From positions 186,001 through 250,000 of the forward strand of contig CAYVVT010000003.1 in assembly GCA_964454335.1 (NCBI GenBank): a stretch of DNA of 64,000 nucleotides. The letters are read 5' to 3'. Shown here piece by piece: positions 8,692 through 17,291 of the stretch. A program made the translations under genes and the position numbers. The DNA is from CAYVVT01 sp964454335 (GTDB taxonomy: Bacteria; Fidelibacterota; UBA8477; JABMPR01). Every line of letters begins with the position of its first letter. Position 1 is the first letter of the stretch. The notes beneath the pieces were generated by a model that was given only the letters and a program-made list of their open reading frames with translations, was not told the origin of the DNA and did no database searches.

Positions 8692-9532
8692 TTTCATTGG
8701 AGTAGGTGCCCCCCGCTGTGGAACCACATGGCTTTCTTCACTGTTGAGCCAGCATCCAGGCATTTACATGAATCCCAATTTCAAGGAGATCCACTTCTTC
8801 GATAATAATTACGAACGCGGGCTGGCGTGGTACTCCCGTTTTTTCAAGGACCAACCCCCGGATAAGGTCTGCGGTGAATTCACTCCCAGCTATATGCACC
8901 TTGAGAATGGGATCCAGCGTATCCATCAAATGAAGCCTGATGCAAAGATCATCGTCGTTCTGCGGGATCCTGTCCAGCGGGCATACTCCCACTACATGCA
9001 GAGAAAGAGTTTCACACGCGGTCTTGCCAGTTTTGAAAGCATCATTGAAGGGAACTCGAAACAGCTACTTGATTTCGGAGAATATGGTAGACAGCTCAAA
9101 GAGATATACGGATTCTTCCCAAGAGAGCAAGTCCACGTTATCGTTTTCGAGGAAATGGTCTCGGCTCCTCAGGCCTGTCTTCTTGGGCTCATGTCATTTC
9201 TGGGTGTCGAACCCATTGAACTGGACCTCGACCAGGCTCCTAAAAATGCATTGACTGACGCACATTCTTTCTTGGTTAAAAGACTAATACGGGGTCTTCA
9301 ATCTCTTGGTCGACGATACGCTATCTTCGATCAGCTTTGGTTTCAGATCTTTCCTGGGAGATTGATCATCAACAGAATCCGCAGGTGGAATCAGAAAGCA
9401 CTACCGGAATTTAAAGAGAATATGAGCCCGGCGACGCAGAGGATACTGCAAGACTACTATGCTGAGGATACCAAGCAGCTGGAAATGTTGCTGGGTAGAA
9501 CCATTGATTGGGTAAAGGCTGATGGACCATGA
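8666..9532 (+). CDS. Sulfotransferase family protein (fourth of seven, tandem paralogue a)
   Basis: A 288-residue sulfotransferase. The phosphosulfate loop reads GAPRCGTTWLSSLL and the 3'-phosphate motif VVLRDPVQRAYSHYMQ. Between them is FKEIHFFDNNYERGLAWY, a pattern of the NDST-like branch (KExxFFD), and GEFTPSYM. The next gene encodes a close relative with the same landmarks at the same spacing, so the pair looks like a local duplication that has since diverged. The start at 8666 overlaps the previous gene by 26 bases; an ATG at 8678 is an equally reasonable start and would cost four residues. No membrane segment is visible, so the enzyme should act in the cytoplasm with PAPS as donor. Acceptor unknown. 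Confidence 0.87.
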   Translation: MDTVMRLPDFIGVGAPRCGTTWLSSLLSQHPGIYMNPNFKEIHFFDNNYERGLAWYSRFFKDQPPDKVCGEFTPSYMHLENGIQRIHQMKPDAKIIVVLRDPVQRAYSHYMQRKSFTRGLASFESIIEGNSKQLLDFGEYGRQLKEIYGFFPREQVHVIVFEEMVSAPQACLLGLMSFLGVEPIELDLDQAPKNALTDAHSFLVKRLIRGLQSLGRRYAIFDQLWFQIFPGRLIINRIRRWNQKALPEFKENMSPATQRILQDYYAEDTKQLEMLLGRTIDWVKADGP

Positions 9533-10392
9533 CAAAGATGAAGCCTAGCAGCGGTCAACCGGTCCCTGCCTTCATTGGTATTGGGGCCATGCGCTGTGGT
9601 ACTACCTGGATCGCAGATCAGCTTCGGGAACATCCAAATATCCATATACCGGCAGATTTCAAAGAGATCCACTATTTCGATAATTATTATGATCAGGGTA
9701 TGGATTGGTATCGAGCAAATTTCTCAGAGGCCACTCCGGATCAGATATGCGGTGAGTTTACACCCAGCTATATGAGGACCAAAGGTGTGAGGCAGCGGAT
9801 CGAACGGGACTTTCCGGAGGTGAAGCTGATCATCTCAATAAGAGATCCAGTGGCGCGTGCCTACTCGCACCACAACTTTCTCAGGATTCGCACCGATATT
9901 GCAGAATCCTTTCACGAGGCCATCCAGGATAATCGCTTTGACATTCTGAAGGCGGGACTATACGGTGAGCAGCTCAATAACTGGTTCAGATCCTTTGCGC
10001 CCGAGCAGATCCATGTCATCCTCTTTGAGGATATCCTTAACCATCCGGAGCAGGTCACTACCGACCTGTACCGCTTTCTGCAAGTTGATCATCATTTCCT
10101 GCCTATCGGACTGGTTCAGAAGGCGAATGTCAGTCATGGCGTACGCTCCCAGCATCTGGCCAGCTTCATGCGTAAAATACGCCACCTGATAAAGCCTCAT
10201 ATTGCTGGTCGCAAGGGCCTGAGACGGCTAGGGGTATTCAAGATCGGCCAGAGGATCAACCAATTGAACTGGAAGCCACCAACTGTTCCTCCCCTGGATG
10301 AGAATGCCCGGTTTTCTCTCCAGGCATATTACCGAAAGGATATCGAACTCCTGGAGTCGATCCTCGAGAAAGATCTCTCGCATTGGAAATAG
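9529..10392 (+). CDS. Sulfotransferase family protein (fifth of seven, tandem paralogue b)
   Basis: A 287-residue sulfotransferase closely related to the gene just before it. It has GAMRCGTTWIADQL as phosphosulfate loop, FKEIHYFDNYYDQGMDWY in the middle, GEFTPSYM, and SIRDPVARAYSHHNF as 3'-phosphate motif. Its ATG overlaps the preceding stop codon as ATGA, so the pair is probably translationally coupled. By eye, similarity to the upstream copy runs over the whole length and is strongest around the cofactor motifs. The acceptor-binding C-terminal thirds differ more, as expected if the copies have taken different acceptors or positions. PAPS use is established for the family; sugar specificity cannot be inferred. 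Confidence 0.87.
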   Translation: MTKMKPSSGQPVPAFIGIGAMRCGTTWIADQLREHPNIHIPADFKEIHYFDNYYDQGMDWYRANFSEATPDQICGEFTPSYMRTKGVRQRIERDFPEVKLIISIRDPVARAYSHHNFLRIRTDIAESFHEAIQDNRFDILKAGLYGEQLNNWFRSFAPEQIHVILFEDILNHPEQVTTDLYRFLQVDHHFLPIGLVQKANVSHGVRSQHLASFMRKIRHLIKPHIAGRKGLRRLGVFKIGQRINQLNWKPPTVPPLDENARFSLQAYYRKDIELLESILEKDLSHWK

Positions 10393-10393
10393 A

Positions 10394-11113
10394 ATGACGG
10401 CAAAAAAGATCGCGAAGGATATCTGGGTGATCGGTTTCCCGAAGAGTGGTAATACCTGGATAAGCTACCTGTGCTCCTACTGCCTGAATTTGCCCTTTTA
10501 TAATTACGGTAAACCCCAGGAGGATCAGAAACGGAAGTGGGTAAAGGAATTAACCAGTGGTGGTCACTCCTGGGCGAAGCTCGATGGGTATGGATCAGTT
10601 CAGAAAACCCATCACAACCCCGATCGAGTCCCCGTCAATAGCGGGCTGGTGATGTATGTCATCCGCGATCCACGGGATGTATTTGTGAGCTATCAATTCT
10701 TCATGAGCAGCAAACACACAAGGTTACCCGGCAAGCTCAGGTACTTACTGCTGGGGCTACTGGGCAAAGGGACACAGCGACGCTGGTTTCTTAATCAATG
10801 GAAGACTCACCTGGAAAATTGGCGACAGAGGACAGACGTGGTCCTGAGTTACGACAGGCTCCTCCAAGAAGGTCCGGATTATTTGCTCAGCATCTTCGCT
10901 GCCGCTCCCTTTCATGTACCCGGTGACATCGTCCGCAAGGCTTATGAAACCTTCAGTTTCACAAATTTATCCGGAGGTCGAGCCCCTGGTACTGAGGATA
11001 TGGATAGCTTTTTCCGTAAGGGCGTGTCCGGTGACTGGCGGAAACATCTCTCGAACGAGGATGTCGGGATCTTCGAAGAAGCCGTGGCCATGTATCGTGA
11101 GGTCACCGGCTGA
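10394..11113 (+). CDS. Sulfotransferase domain protein (sixth of seven)
   Basis: I start this gene at the ATG at 10394, one base after the previous stop codon. The protein then begins MTAKKIAKDIWVIGFPKSGN and the phosphosulfate loop GFPKSGNTWISYL falls at residues 14-26, as in the classical cytosolic sulfotransferase family. A longer frame from 10298 would overlap the previous gene by 95 bases and add a stretch that looks like a shadow of it. The 3'-phosphate motif is YVIRDPRDVFVSYQFF, matching the canonical RDPRD(V/A) pattern very well. A C-terminal RKGVSGDWRKHL matches the conserved RKGxxGDWKxxF element of this subfamily, which also contacts PAPS. At 239 residues it is short but has all the recognised elements. 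It belongs to a different branch from its neighbours. Confidence 0.9.
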   Translation: MTAKKIAKDIWVIGFPKSGNTWISYLCSYCLNLPFYNYGKPQEDQKRKWVKELTSGGHSWAKLDGYGSVQKTHHNPDRVPVNSGLVMYVIRDPRDVFVSYQFFMSSKHTRLPGKLRYLLLGLLGKGTQRRWFLNQWKTHLENWRQRTDVVLSYDRLLQEGPDYLLSIFAAAPFHVPGDIVRKAYETFSFTNLSGGRAPGTEDMDSFFRKGVSGDWRKHLSNEDVGIFEEAVAMYREVTG

Positions 11114-11890
11114 ATGAATACCATCCTGGTTTCATCCCACCGTCGATCAGGTACACATTTTCTGATTGATTCTCTTCGAAAGAATATACCAGGAGCCGAT
11201 TTCCCGAATCACGCCTTCCTGCCTGCCGATTTCAATATTGGCTCTCTCTTCTCGAAAAGTGAGCATGTATATCGGATCTTCCAACGGCAGCTGGATCGTA
11301 ATGGTCCCATCATTGTCAAGAGTCATCTCTTGCCAGAAGAGTGTAATCCAACCAGACCGAGAGATAAATTTGAATCACTCATCAAATCGATCTTCAATGA
11401 ATCCAGGAAACTCTACATCTCACGGGATGGCAGGGATGTTCTGATCTCCCTGTTCAAGTTCCTGAAACCTCGTTCCACCTTCAGCGAATTCATACGTGAG
11501 CCCAATGATCATATCGTGCACGAGATACGCACACCCCAACCGTACGATGACAATCGCGTAGCCTATTGGTCCTACCATGTCGATCAATGGAAACAGGTAG
11601 ATGGGATCATGCACCTGTCCTTCGGAGAGCTAAAACAGGATTTTCAGACCACCTTGTCCAGCGTACTGGGTTTCCTGGAGATCCCTCACGTTGATTCAAT
11701 TGAAATTCCCCAATTACCAAAGAACCTGGTCTGGCACCGCATTCTCAAAAAATTGAATCACTATGGTCTGACAGAACTACCTGAAAGTTCCTCAGTACAA
11801 CCAGGCAATATTTCACGAACCGCTAGTGGCCAGTACTTTTCGCCGAGAGATGAAGCATTCTATGCCAGACACATTGACGTCAGCGCCTGA
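11114..11890 (+). CDS. Sulfotransferase family protein (seventh of seven)
   Basis: A 258-residue protein starting on the base after the previous stop codon. It begins MNTILVSSHRRSGTHFLID, giving the phosphosulfate loop SHRRSGTHFLI at residues 8-18, and has the 3'-phosphate motif YISRDGRDVLISLFKF. These support a PAPS-dependent sulfotransferase fold, although the family is diverse and the acceptor side is not recognisable. The C-terminus overlaps the start of the polymerase gene by about 30 bases. It ends the five-gene sulfotransferase block running without a real gap from 7858 to 11890. No membrane segment is visible, so a cytoplasmic location is likely. Confidence 0.82.
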   Translation: MNTILVSSHRRSGTHFLIDSLRKNIPGADFPNHAFLPADFNIGSLFSKSEHVYRIFQRQLDRNGPIIVKSHLLPEECNPTRPRDKFESLIKSIFNESRKLYISRDGRDVLISLFKFLKPRSTFSEFIREPNDHIVHEIRTPQPYDDNRVAYWSYHVDQWKQVDGIMHLSFGELKQDFQTTLSSVLGFLEIPHVDSIEIPQLPKNLVWHRILKKLNHYGLTELPESSSVQPGNISRTASGQYFSPRDEAFYARHIDVSA

Positions 11891-13229
11891 TTCGAAGCTA
11901 CGGATCCGTCTGGAGAAGATCCTGGTGACCGGGATTTTGATTGGATTTCTCTTCCCCCTCACCACCAGTGTGTCATTCATAAAAGTGGTGACCTGGAACA
12001 TTCCTGGAGCTGTTCTCCTTATCTGGATCATCCTGAGAGGAATAGAAAAAAAAAGGTTTCATCTAAGGGCTTTTGACACCTGGGAATACTCGGCGATAGC
12101 CATTATCATCATCTACACCGTGATGACGCTTCTCGGTCGTGAGCCTATTGCCAGCTCTCTCTTTCTATTCAGTTTCCTCACTTGTTACTTGCTGGCCATT
12201 TATTTCAGACGCGTGTACGGTTCCATCATCAACAACCGTTACCTGATCATATTCGCTTTCATCACTGTGGGATTGGAAGCTGTGGTCGGGCTGATCCAAC
12301 AGATCACCTCAAGTGAATTCGGTAACCTGTCGGTATTCGTCGGTGAAACCCCTGACACCACGGCTCTGCGTTCAGTTGGAGAAACGGATATGGGCAGGGT
12401 GCACGGGACACTGGGAACCGGAAATCTGGTGGGCAGTTGGATCAACATGTTCATCCCGTTTGTCCTCTTTGCTGGTATCTATCTGAAAGGGAGGAGGGTA
12501 AAATTATGGCAATATACTATCGGTATTCTGGCCATTATCGCGATCCTACTGACCATCTCGCGCTTCAACATGGCTATTTTCCTCGGAATTCTGCTTTTTG
12601 TTGCATTGCTGAAGCTTTATAAGCGAAAGCGCAAACGACTTAGAACACTGGTAAATACCAGAACCTTCAGTTACTTGACGATCCTGGTCCTGCTGGTGAC
12701 TATTACTACGGTCATTTTTCAGGATGAGGTCGGGATGATGAAAAAGGCCATCGAATTCAGATTCAGTGACACTTTTGAAGCTGTCGAGTCAGTTGGACAA
12801 AGTACATCGGGTGTTGCCGCAAGAATGGAAATGAACAAAGGCGCTATTCAAGCCTTCAGCAGAAGTCCGCTGATCGGTCTGGGATTCAAGAATTCTAGAT
12901 GGATCTGGCCCACAGTGGATGCCAACGTACCAAAGAACTGGGTATATCAACCTCATAATCTATATATGATCATGCTGGTGGAAGGTGGGCTGTTCCTTTT
13001 CCTGGCCTACTGTGTCTTTACTTTTTACCCCTTCTATCGTTTTTGGCTGCTTAGGAACTCAGGGGATCCTTTCCTGCTGGCATATTTCCTCTCTTTGTCA
13101 GCCGCCATTGGGATACAGATGATCTATATTACCTTCACCTCAGCAAATTTTGGGGCCGTCTATATGATGATCCAGGGCCTTGCCATGGGCCATACGGATC
13201 AGCTTCTGGCAAGGAAGGAGCGATTGTGA
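11862..13229 (+). CDS. O-antigen polymerase/ligase-like membrane protein (Wzy/WaaL type)
   Basis: A roughly 455-residue polytopic protein with about 10-12 hydrophobic helices and one large extracytoplasmic loop in the second half (around residues 280-360). The layout and the segments MGRVHGTLGTGNLVGSWINM and SPLIGLGFKNSRW, followed by YQPHNLYMIMLVEGG, are typical of the Wzy_C/O-antigen ligase superfamily; the PHNLY histidine is part of the conserved motif. In this setting it most likely polymerises flipped repeat units, although polymerases and ligases are hard to tell apart by sequence. In-frame starts exist at 11826 (GTG), 11850 and 11862 (ATG). I chose 11862 because of the purine-rich GATGAAG six bases before it. 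Its TGA stop overlaps the next gene's GTG. Confidence 0.87.
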   Translation: MPDTLTSAPDSKLRIRLEKILVTGILIGFLFPLTTSVSFIKVVTWNIPGAVLLIWIILRGIEKKRFHLRAFDTWEYSAIAIIIIYTVMTLLGREPIASSLFLFSFLTCYLLAIYFRRVYGSIINNRYLIIFAFITVGLEAVVGLIQQITSSEFGNLSVFVGETPDTTALRSVGETDMGRVHGTLGTGNLVGSWINMFIPFVLFAGIYLKGRRVKLWQYTIGILAIIAILLTISRFNMAIFLGILLFVALLKLYKRKRKRLRTLVNTRTFSYLTILVLLVTITTVIFQDEVGMMKKAIEFRFSDTFEAVESVGQSTSGVAARMEMNKGAIQAFSRSPLIGLGFKNSRWIWPTVDANVPKNWVYQPHNLYMIMLVEGGLFLFLAYCVFTFYPFYRFWLLRNSGDPFLLAYFLSLSAAIGIQMIYITFTSANFGAVYMMIQGLAMGHTDQLLARKERL

Positions 13230-14500
13230 GGCGTTTATTCTTTCTGGGCATCTTGCTCTTCGGATCCACTGTTACAGGGATCGAAACTGGAGATCCGGAT
13301 GATGTAGCCGGTACAGAGTCTTTCATCGGTCTTTGTTCACAGATTACACGGGATACGGGAAACTATACCCCTTATAAGGTTCATCCCCAACTTCTGAACC
13401 AGATAAAAAATGCGAATGTTGATCTGACACGTACGGGATTCAAATGGAGGACCATTCATCCCGCTCCTGACGAATGGAACTGGCGTGTAGCTGATGCTGT
13501 GGTTGCATCTGCCGGAGATCAAGGAGTGAAGATACTGGCCCTGGTGGGTGGTATGCCCAGGTGGGCAGCGGATTCACCTGGGGATCATATCCAGCAATGG
13601 CTGGAGTTCGTAGATTCGCTCAGTACCCGGTATAATGATGAAATCCATTATTGGGAACTCTGGAATGAGCCAAATGTGAGATCCGGGAAATACTGGCCCC
13701 AGGATGAGTGGCCAGAGCCCTATGTGGCCTACATTGAACTGGCTGCACAGCTGATAAGGCAGAATCAACCTCATGCGACCATATTGCTGGGAGGGATTGC
13801 CACAGGGGATAAGGCTGATCCTTTCGGATTCTGGGATTCTGTATTCAATTTAGGTATTCTTGAGTCCGTGGATGGTGTTGCCTATCATCCATACCATTAC
13901 CCTGGCCTGGAACTCATTGATTTCAATGAGCGTCTTACAAAGTTGATCTCCAGATATACGGAACAGGATAAACAGCTGTGGGTAACGGAATTTGGCGTAC
14001 CGGCAGTGGATCTGGACGATGTTGAACGCTACAGCTATACTGCACAAAAGGAACAGCTTCTCCGCTCCGTTCTGGCCCATTGGGCAACCGGCGGCACCAA
14101 GTTCTACATCTTCTCACTCTGGGACAAGGAGCAGCTGGCCCAGGGCTTGACCCAAAAGGAACTCAGAGCCAAGCGGAGTTCATTCTATGGTCTGCTGGAG
14201 AAGGATATGTCCCCGAAGGCTAGTTACTCGGCTGTTGCCTGGTTAAGTGGCGAACTAAAGCATTATGTACCAATTGACTACGAGGTCAGGAGTGATGGAC
14301 TCCTGGTCTTCGCGAAACACAAACAGAGCGGTCAGAACGTTTACTTCTGCTGGGGATCTGCAAGTCAGAAGTACCTCCTCGCCAGGGCAGATTCACTAGG
14401 GATTACCACTGTGCGGAATGAGACAGACACTTTTGATCTGGCAAGTACTCCTAAACGGAAATTGAAGTCCCTGGTCGAAGAGCTCACACTCTGGAAATGA
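13226..14500 (+). CDS. Secreted clan GH-A glycoside hydrolase (GH39/PslG-like)
   Basis: A 424-residue protein with an N-terminal signal peptide (RRLFFLGILLFGSTVTG). The TIM-barrel signature of clan GH-A is plain: WNEPN at residues 146-150, with Glu148 as the likely acid/base, and WVTEFG at 252-257, with Glu255 as the likely nucleophile. GH39-like hydrolases such as PslG occur inside exopolysaccharide loci and trim polymer or clear stalled chains in the periplasm. By analogy this enzyme may process the sulfated polymer; that role is inferred. The GTG start overlaps the polymerase stop (GTGA) and has a strong AAGGAAGGAG ribosome-binding site, so it is coupled to the polymerase. The exact GH family is uncertain. 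Confidence 0.85.
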   Translation: MRRLFFLGILLFGSTVTGIETGDPDDVAGTESFIGLCSQITRDTGNYTPYKVHPQLLNQIKNANVDLTRTGFKWRTIHPAPDEWNWRVADAVVASAGDQGVKILALVGGMPRWAADSPGDHIQQWLEFVDSLSTRYNDEIHYWELWNEPNVRSGKYWPQDEWPEPYVAYIELAAQLIRQNQPHATILLGGIATGDKADPFGFWDSVFNLGILESVDGVAYHPYHYPGLELIDFNERLTKLISRYTEQDKQLWVTEFGVPAVDLDDVERYSYTAQKEQLLRSVLAHWATGGTKFYIFSLWDKEQLAQGLTQKELRAKRSSFYGLLEKDMSPKASYSAVAWLSGELKHYVPIDYEVRSDGLLVFAKHKQSGQNVYFCWGSASQKYLLARADSLGITTVRNETDTFDLASTPKRKLKSLVEELTLWK

Positions 14501-14503
14501 TGG

Positions 14504-15697
14504 ATGGACCAAGCTCTCCCCAAGATCCTCTTCTATAATTTCGGATCCCGCTTTGGTGGTGCCGAGAATGTCCTGTTCAAATTCCTGGAATACGGCTCGG
14601 ATGCAGCTGACTACAGTGTTCTCCTGAATGAAGAGGGTCAGTTTCATGATCGGCTAAAGGAACTTGGGATCCCGGTGACGGTCATCGAGACCAGGGCCAA
14701 GCGCTTCCACAATCTGAAGAGGGGTGATGGTCCGGGCCTGAACCTTCTCACCCTCCTACCAATCTTTCTCAAGCTCTTCAGGGAGAACCTTTCCTTTTTC
14801 CGGGAGCACCCGTATGATCTTATCGTCTCCAATACCTTCAAATCCCATCTCATCCTTGGATTTGCAGCCTGGTTGATGAGGACACCCGTCGTCTGGCGTT
14901 TTCATGATATCCTGCAGAATGATTTCGAATTCAATACATTCTCAAAGCTGAATCTGAGACTGCTCAGATTCTTATCGGGACGTGTGGTCGAGATATCTGC
15001 CGTCTCACAGGCTGTTGCTGACTCTTTCATTGCACAGGGATTTGATCCCGCGAAGGTGAAGGTAGTGCATAATGGCGTGGGCTCGGTTATTACAAAACAA
15101 GGGGCAAGCCAGGATCTCAGCAGGATCCGTGTGGGCTGGGTTGGACAGTTCACACCCTGGAAGGGGATCGAAGAATTTCTTAGAATTGCGGTTAACCTGA
15201 TCGATTTGGGACAAAGACAGGGCCGGCGCCTCGAGATCCGCATCGCCGGCTCAGCCCTGTTTGATGAACGGTCTTATGAGGAGCAATTAAAAGCAATCGT
15301 TCCCAAAACACACCAGGACCACATCCATTTCCTGGGTCATCTTTCGAATGTTGATGAGTTGTATGCTGGGATCGACATCTTCTTTCATACCGCAATAGCC
15401 CCAGATCCCTTCCCTACAACAGTTCTTGAGGCCGGTGCCCATGGACTCCTGGTCATTGCCTCTCCCCTGGGCGGTGCCCGGGAGGTTATTGCAGATGGTG
15501 TGAATGGCTACATCCGCAGCATCGATGATCAGGATGAGGTTCTGGAACTTCTAGCCAGGATCATCAATGAGCCTGGTACGCATTTGGACATGGGAGAGCG
15601 ACTGAGACAGACGATCCAGACAACATTCCCACTTGAGACTTATCATGGGCAACTCGAGGCTGAGCTGCTTGAGCTGGCCCGAGCTGGAACCTGCTAG
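14504..15697 (+). CDS. Family 4 (GT-B) glycosyltransferase
   Basis: A 397-residue GT-B fold glycosyltransferase. The N-terminal acceptor domain begins with ILFYNFGSRFGGAENVL, where the glycine-rich loop is typical of the GT1/GT4 group. The C-terminal donor domain starts near residue 203 with RIRVGWVGQFTPWKGIEEFL and holds the sugar-nucleotide EX7E-like site around DPFPTTVLEAGAHG, Glu being the conserved donor contact. It should be cytoplasmic or peripheral at the inner membrane and add one sugar to the growing repeat unit. It starts four bases after the hydrolase gene and is the last + strand gene of the polysaccharide run. The 140 bases after it contain an imperfect inverted repeat (15724-15754) but no convincing terminator. 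Confidence 0.9.
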   Translation: MDQALPKILFYNFGSRFGGAENVLFKFLEYGSDAADYSVLLNEEGQFHDRLKELGIPVTVIETRAKRFHNLKRGDGPGLNLLTLLPIFLKLFRENLSFFREHPYDLIVSNTFKSHLILGFAAWLMRTPVVWRFHDILQNDFEFNTFSKLNLRLLRFLSGRVVEISAVSQAVADSFIAQGFDPAKVKVVHNGVGSVITKQGASQDLSRIRVGWVGQFTPWKGIEEFLRIAVNLIDLGQRQGRRLEIRIAGSALFDERSYEEQLKAIVPKTHQDHIHFLGHLSNVDELYAGIDIFFHTAIAPDPFPTTVLEAGAHGLLVIASPLGGAREVIADGVNGYIRSIDDQDEVLELLARIINEPGTHLDMGERLRQTIQTTFPLETYHGQLEAELLELARAGTC

Positions 15698-15836
15698 AAT
15701 AGTTACTCAACAAAGTGAATGAGATTGACCGACCATTTGATACATATGGTCAATGACCGCGTATACTGGATGACAGGATTCTACTGATAGGAAGATCAGC
15801 GCCTGCCCATCTCTGGTTAATACTCTTTGGCGAATG

Positions 15837-17219
15837 TCACTTTGCGCCAGTATCGAGGGTAAGCATCTTCCAGGCAGTCAGGAAGAGTATCTTGATATCA
15901 AGCCAGGCTGTCCAGTTCTCGATGTAGTGGATATCATGATAGATCCGTTCCTGCATCAGTTGCATGTTCTCAGTCCCACCACGGTAACCGTTGACGGCTG
16001 CCCAGCCCGTAATTCCCGGTTTCACGAATCTACGTATCTTATATTTCACCAGGAGCGTCGATATCTTTTCATCCTCGACAACCATGTGTGGTCGCGGTCC
16101 AACAACACTCATCTCACCTTTGAGCACATTCAGGAATTGGGGAAGTTCGTCCAGATTTGTTACCCGTAATACCTTCCCGATCCATGTGATGCGGGTATCG
16201 CGGTCCTGTGTGATCCTGCCCAGATCACCTGCTTCCTCTGCCTGGCACCTCATGCTGCGAAACTTGTAGCAATCGAATGGCTGCCCCCCCATTCCTATCC
16301 GCCTCTGCGTGAATACCACAGGCCCTTTCGAACTCAGCTTCACCAGTACAGCGATGATGATATAGAGCCACCAATAAAAGAATATGATGATAACCAGAGC
16401 GATCCAGATATCTATAAGCTGCTTGATCATGCGGGCAGTCGGATTATTCAGGGGCTCTTGCCTGATTGCACTGACCTGGAAAGGACCCCACGGGATCAGG
16501 GCTGTTTTACCTCTGATCGCCTCCGGAGCATCTTCAATAAGTCTGATACGTAAGCCAAATTCCTCCGCAACATCAATAAGCTCAGCGAGATAACTCACCT
16601 TGGGATAAAAGGAGCCAATCACCAGTTCATCGACAATCTCATGGTCTGCGATCTCATGTATCTGCTCCAGAAGATCCTCAGGCCTCCCATAATTATTAAC
16701 GTCAAGCGTAAACGTATCCTGGAAACCCAACTCTGGATGACGGTGACTCCATGACAGGAATCTATCCAGTTCCGCTGTATCTGCAATGAGGAGGGATCTG
16801 CCCGGACTGTAGCCTTTAGCCCAGATCAAACCCAGGAATTGCCAACGCAGCCCGGCCATGATCAGGAGTACGAGAAAATCTGATGATAACAGGAAGAATA
16901 AGGCCAGTCTGGAGAATTTGAACTTACCGAATACAACGACTATCATGACCAACACGACCAGGATGATGTATGCCGATATGAGTCGTTTAAATTTCGACGC
17001 AGGACCATCCTGGATATCCTTGATACTGTATATACGGAAAATGATAGCGAGCAGCCACCAGACCGCCGGGATCAGCCACTGCAGAATGGCGAATACATTC
17101 CTCTCCCGGGACCAGGCAACATCCCAGATAATCGAGCAGATATAGTAGACACCTATCAGAAGCAGGATGTCGATGAGCTGAAAAGCGATCGGTAGTTTAA
17201 ATGAACGCCTGGACAGCAT
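15837..17219 (-). CDS. Exopolysaccharide polyprenyl glycosylphosphotransferase (initiating enzyme)
   Basis: This 460-residue protein has the three-part build of WbaP/WcaJ-type initiating transferases: four or five N-terminal membrane helices (to about residue 135), a nucleotide-binding-like middle domain, and a C-terminal bacterial sugar-transferase domain after a further helix near 275-295. The catalytic domain has VVFTQRRIGMGGQPFDCYKF and the basic/Pro motif VVGPRPH. It transfers a sugar-1-phosphate from a nucleotide-sugar to undecaprenyl phosphate and so starts each repeat unit. It is on the opposite strand from the main run and converges on it, downstream of the Wzi-like gene with a 72-base gap. 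The sugar is not predictable with confidence. Confidence 0.93.
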   Translation of the reverse strand: MLSRRSFKLPIAFQLIDILLLIGVYYICSIIWDVAWSRERNVFAILQWLIPAVWWLLAIIFRIYSIKDIQDGPASKFKRLISAYIILVVLVMIVVVFGKFKFSRLALFFLLSSDFLVLLIMAGLRWQFLGLIWAKGYSPGRSLLIADTAELDRFLSWSHRHPELGFQDTFTLDVNNYGRPEDLLEQIHEIADHEIVDELVIGSFYPKVSYLAELIDVAEEFGLRIRLIEDAPEAIRGKTALIPWGPFQVSAIRQEPLNNPTARMIKQLIDIWIALVIIIFFYWWLYIIIAVLVKLSSKGPVVFTQRRIGMGGQPFDCYKFRSMRCQAEEAGDLGRITQDRDTRITWIGKVLRVTNLDELPQFLNVLKGEMSVVGPRPHMVVEDEKISTLLVKYKIRRFVKPGITGWAAVNGYRGGTENMQLMQERIYHDIHYIENWTAWLDIKILFLTAWKMLTLDTGAK

Positions 17220-17291
17220 CTACTTACTTAGTCCTCAAACTGGTCATTTTAATTGAAATTCCCCCTTCGATCTGGCCAACTGATTTAATCT

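Noticed and set aside
15724..15754. Imperfect inverted repeat between the convergent glycosyltransferase and initiating transferase genes, considered as a terminator
   Set aside because: The stem is bulged and AT-rich and no T-run follows on either strand.
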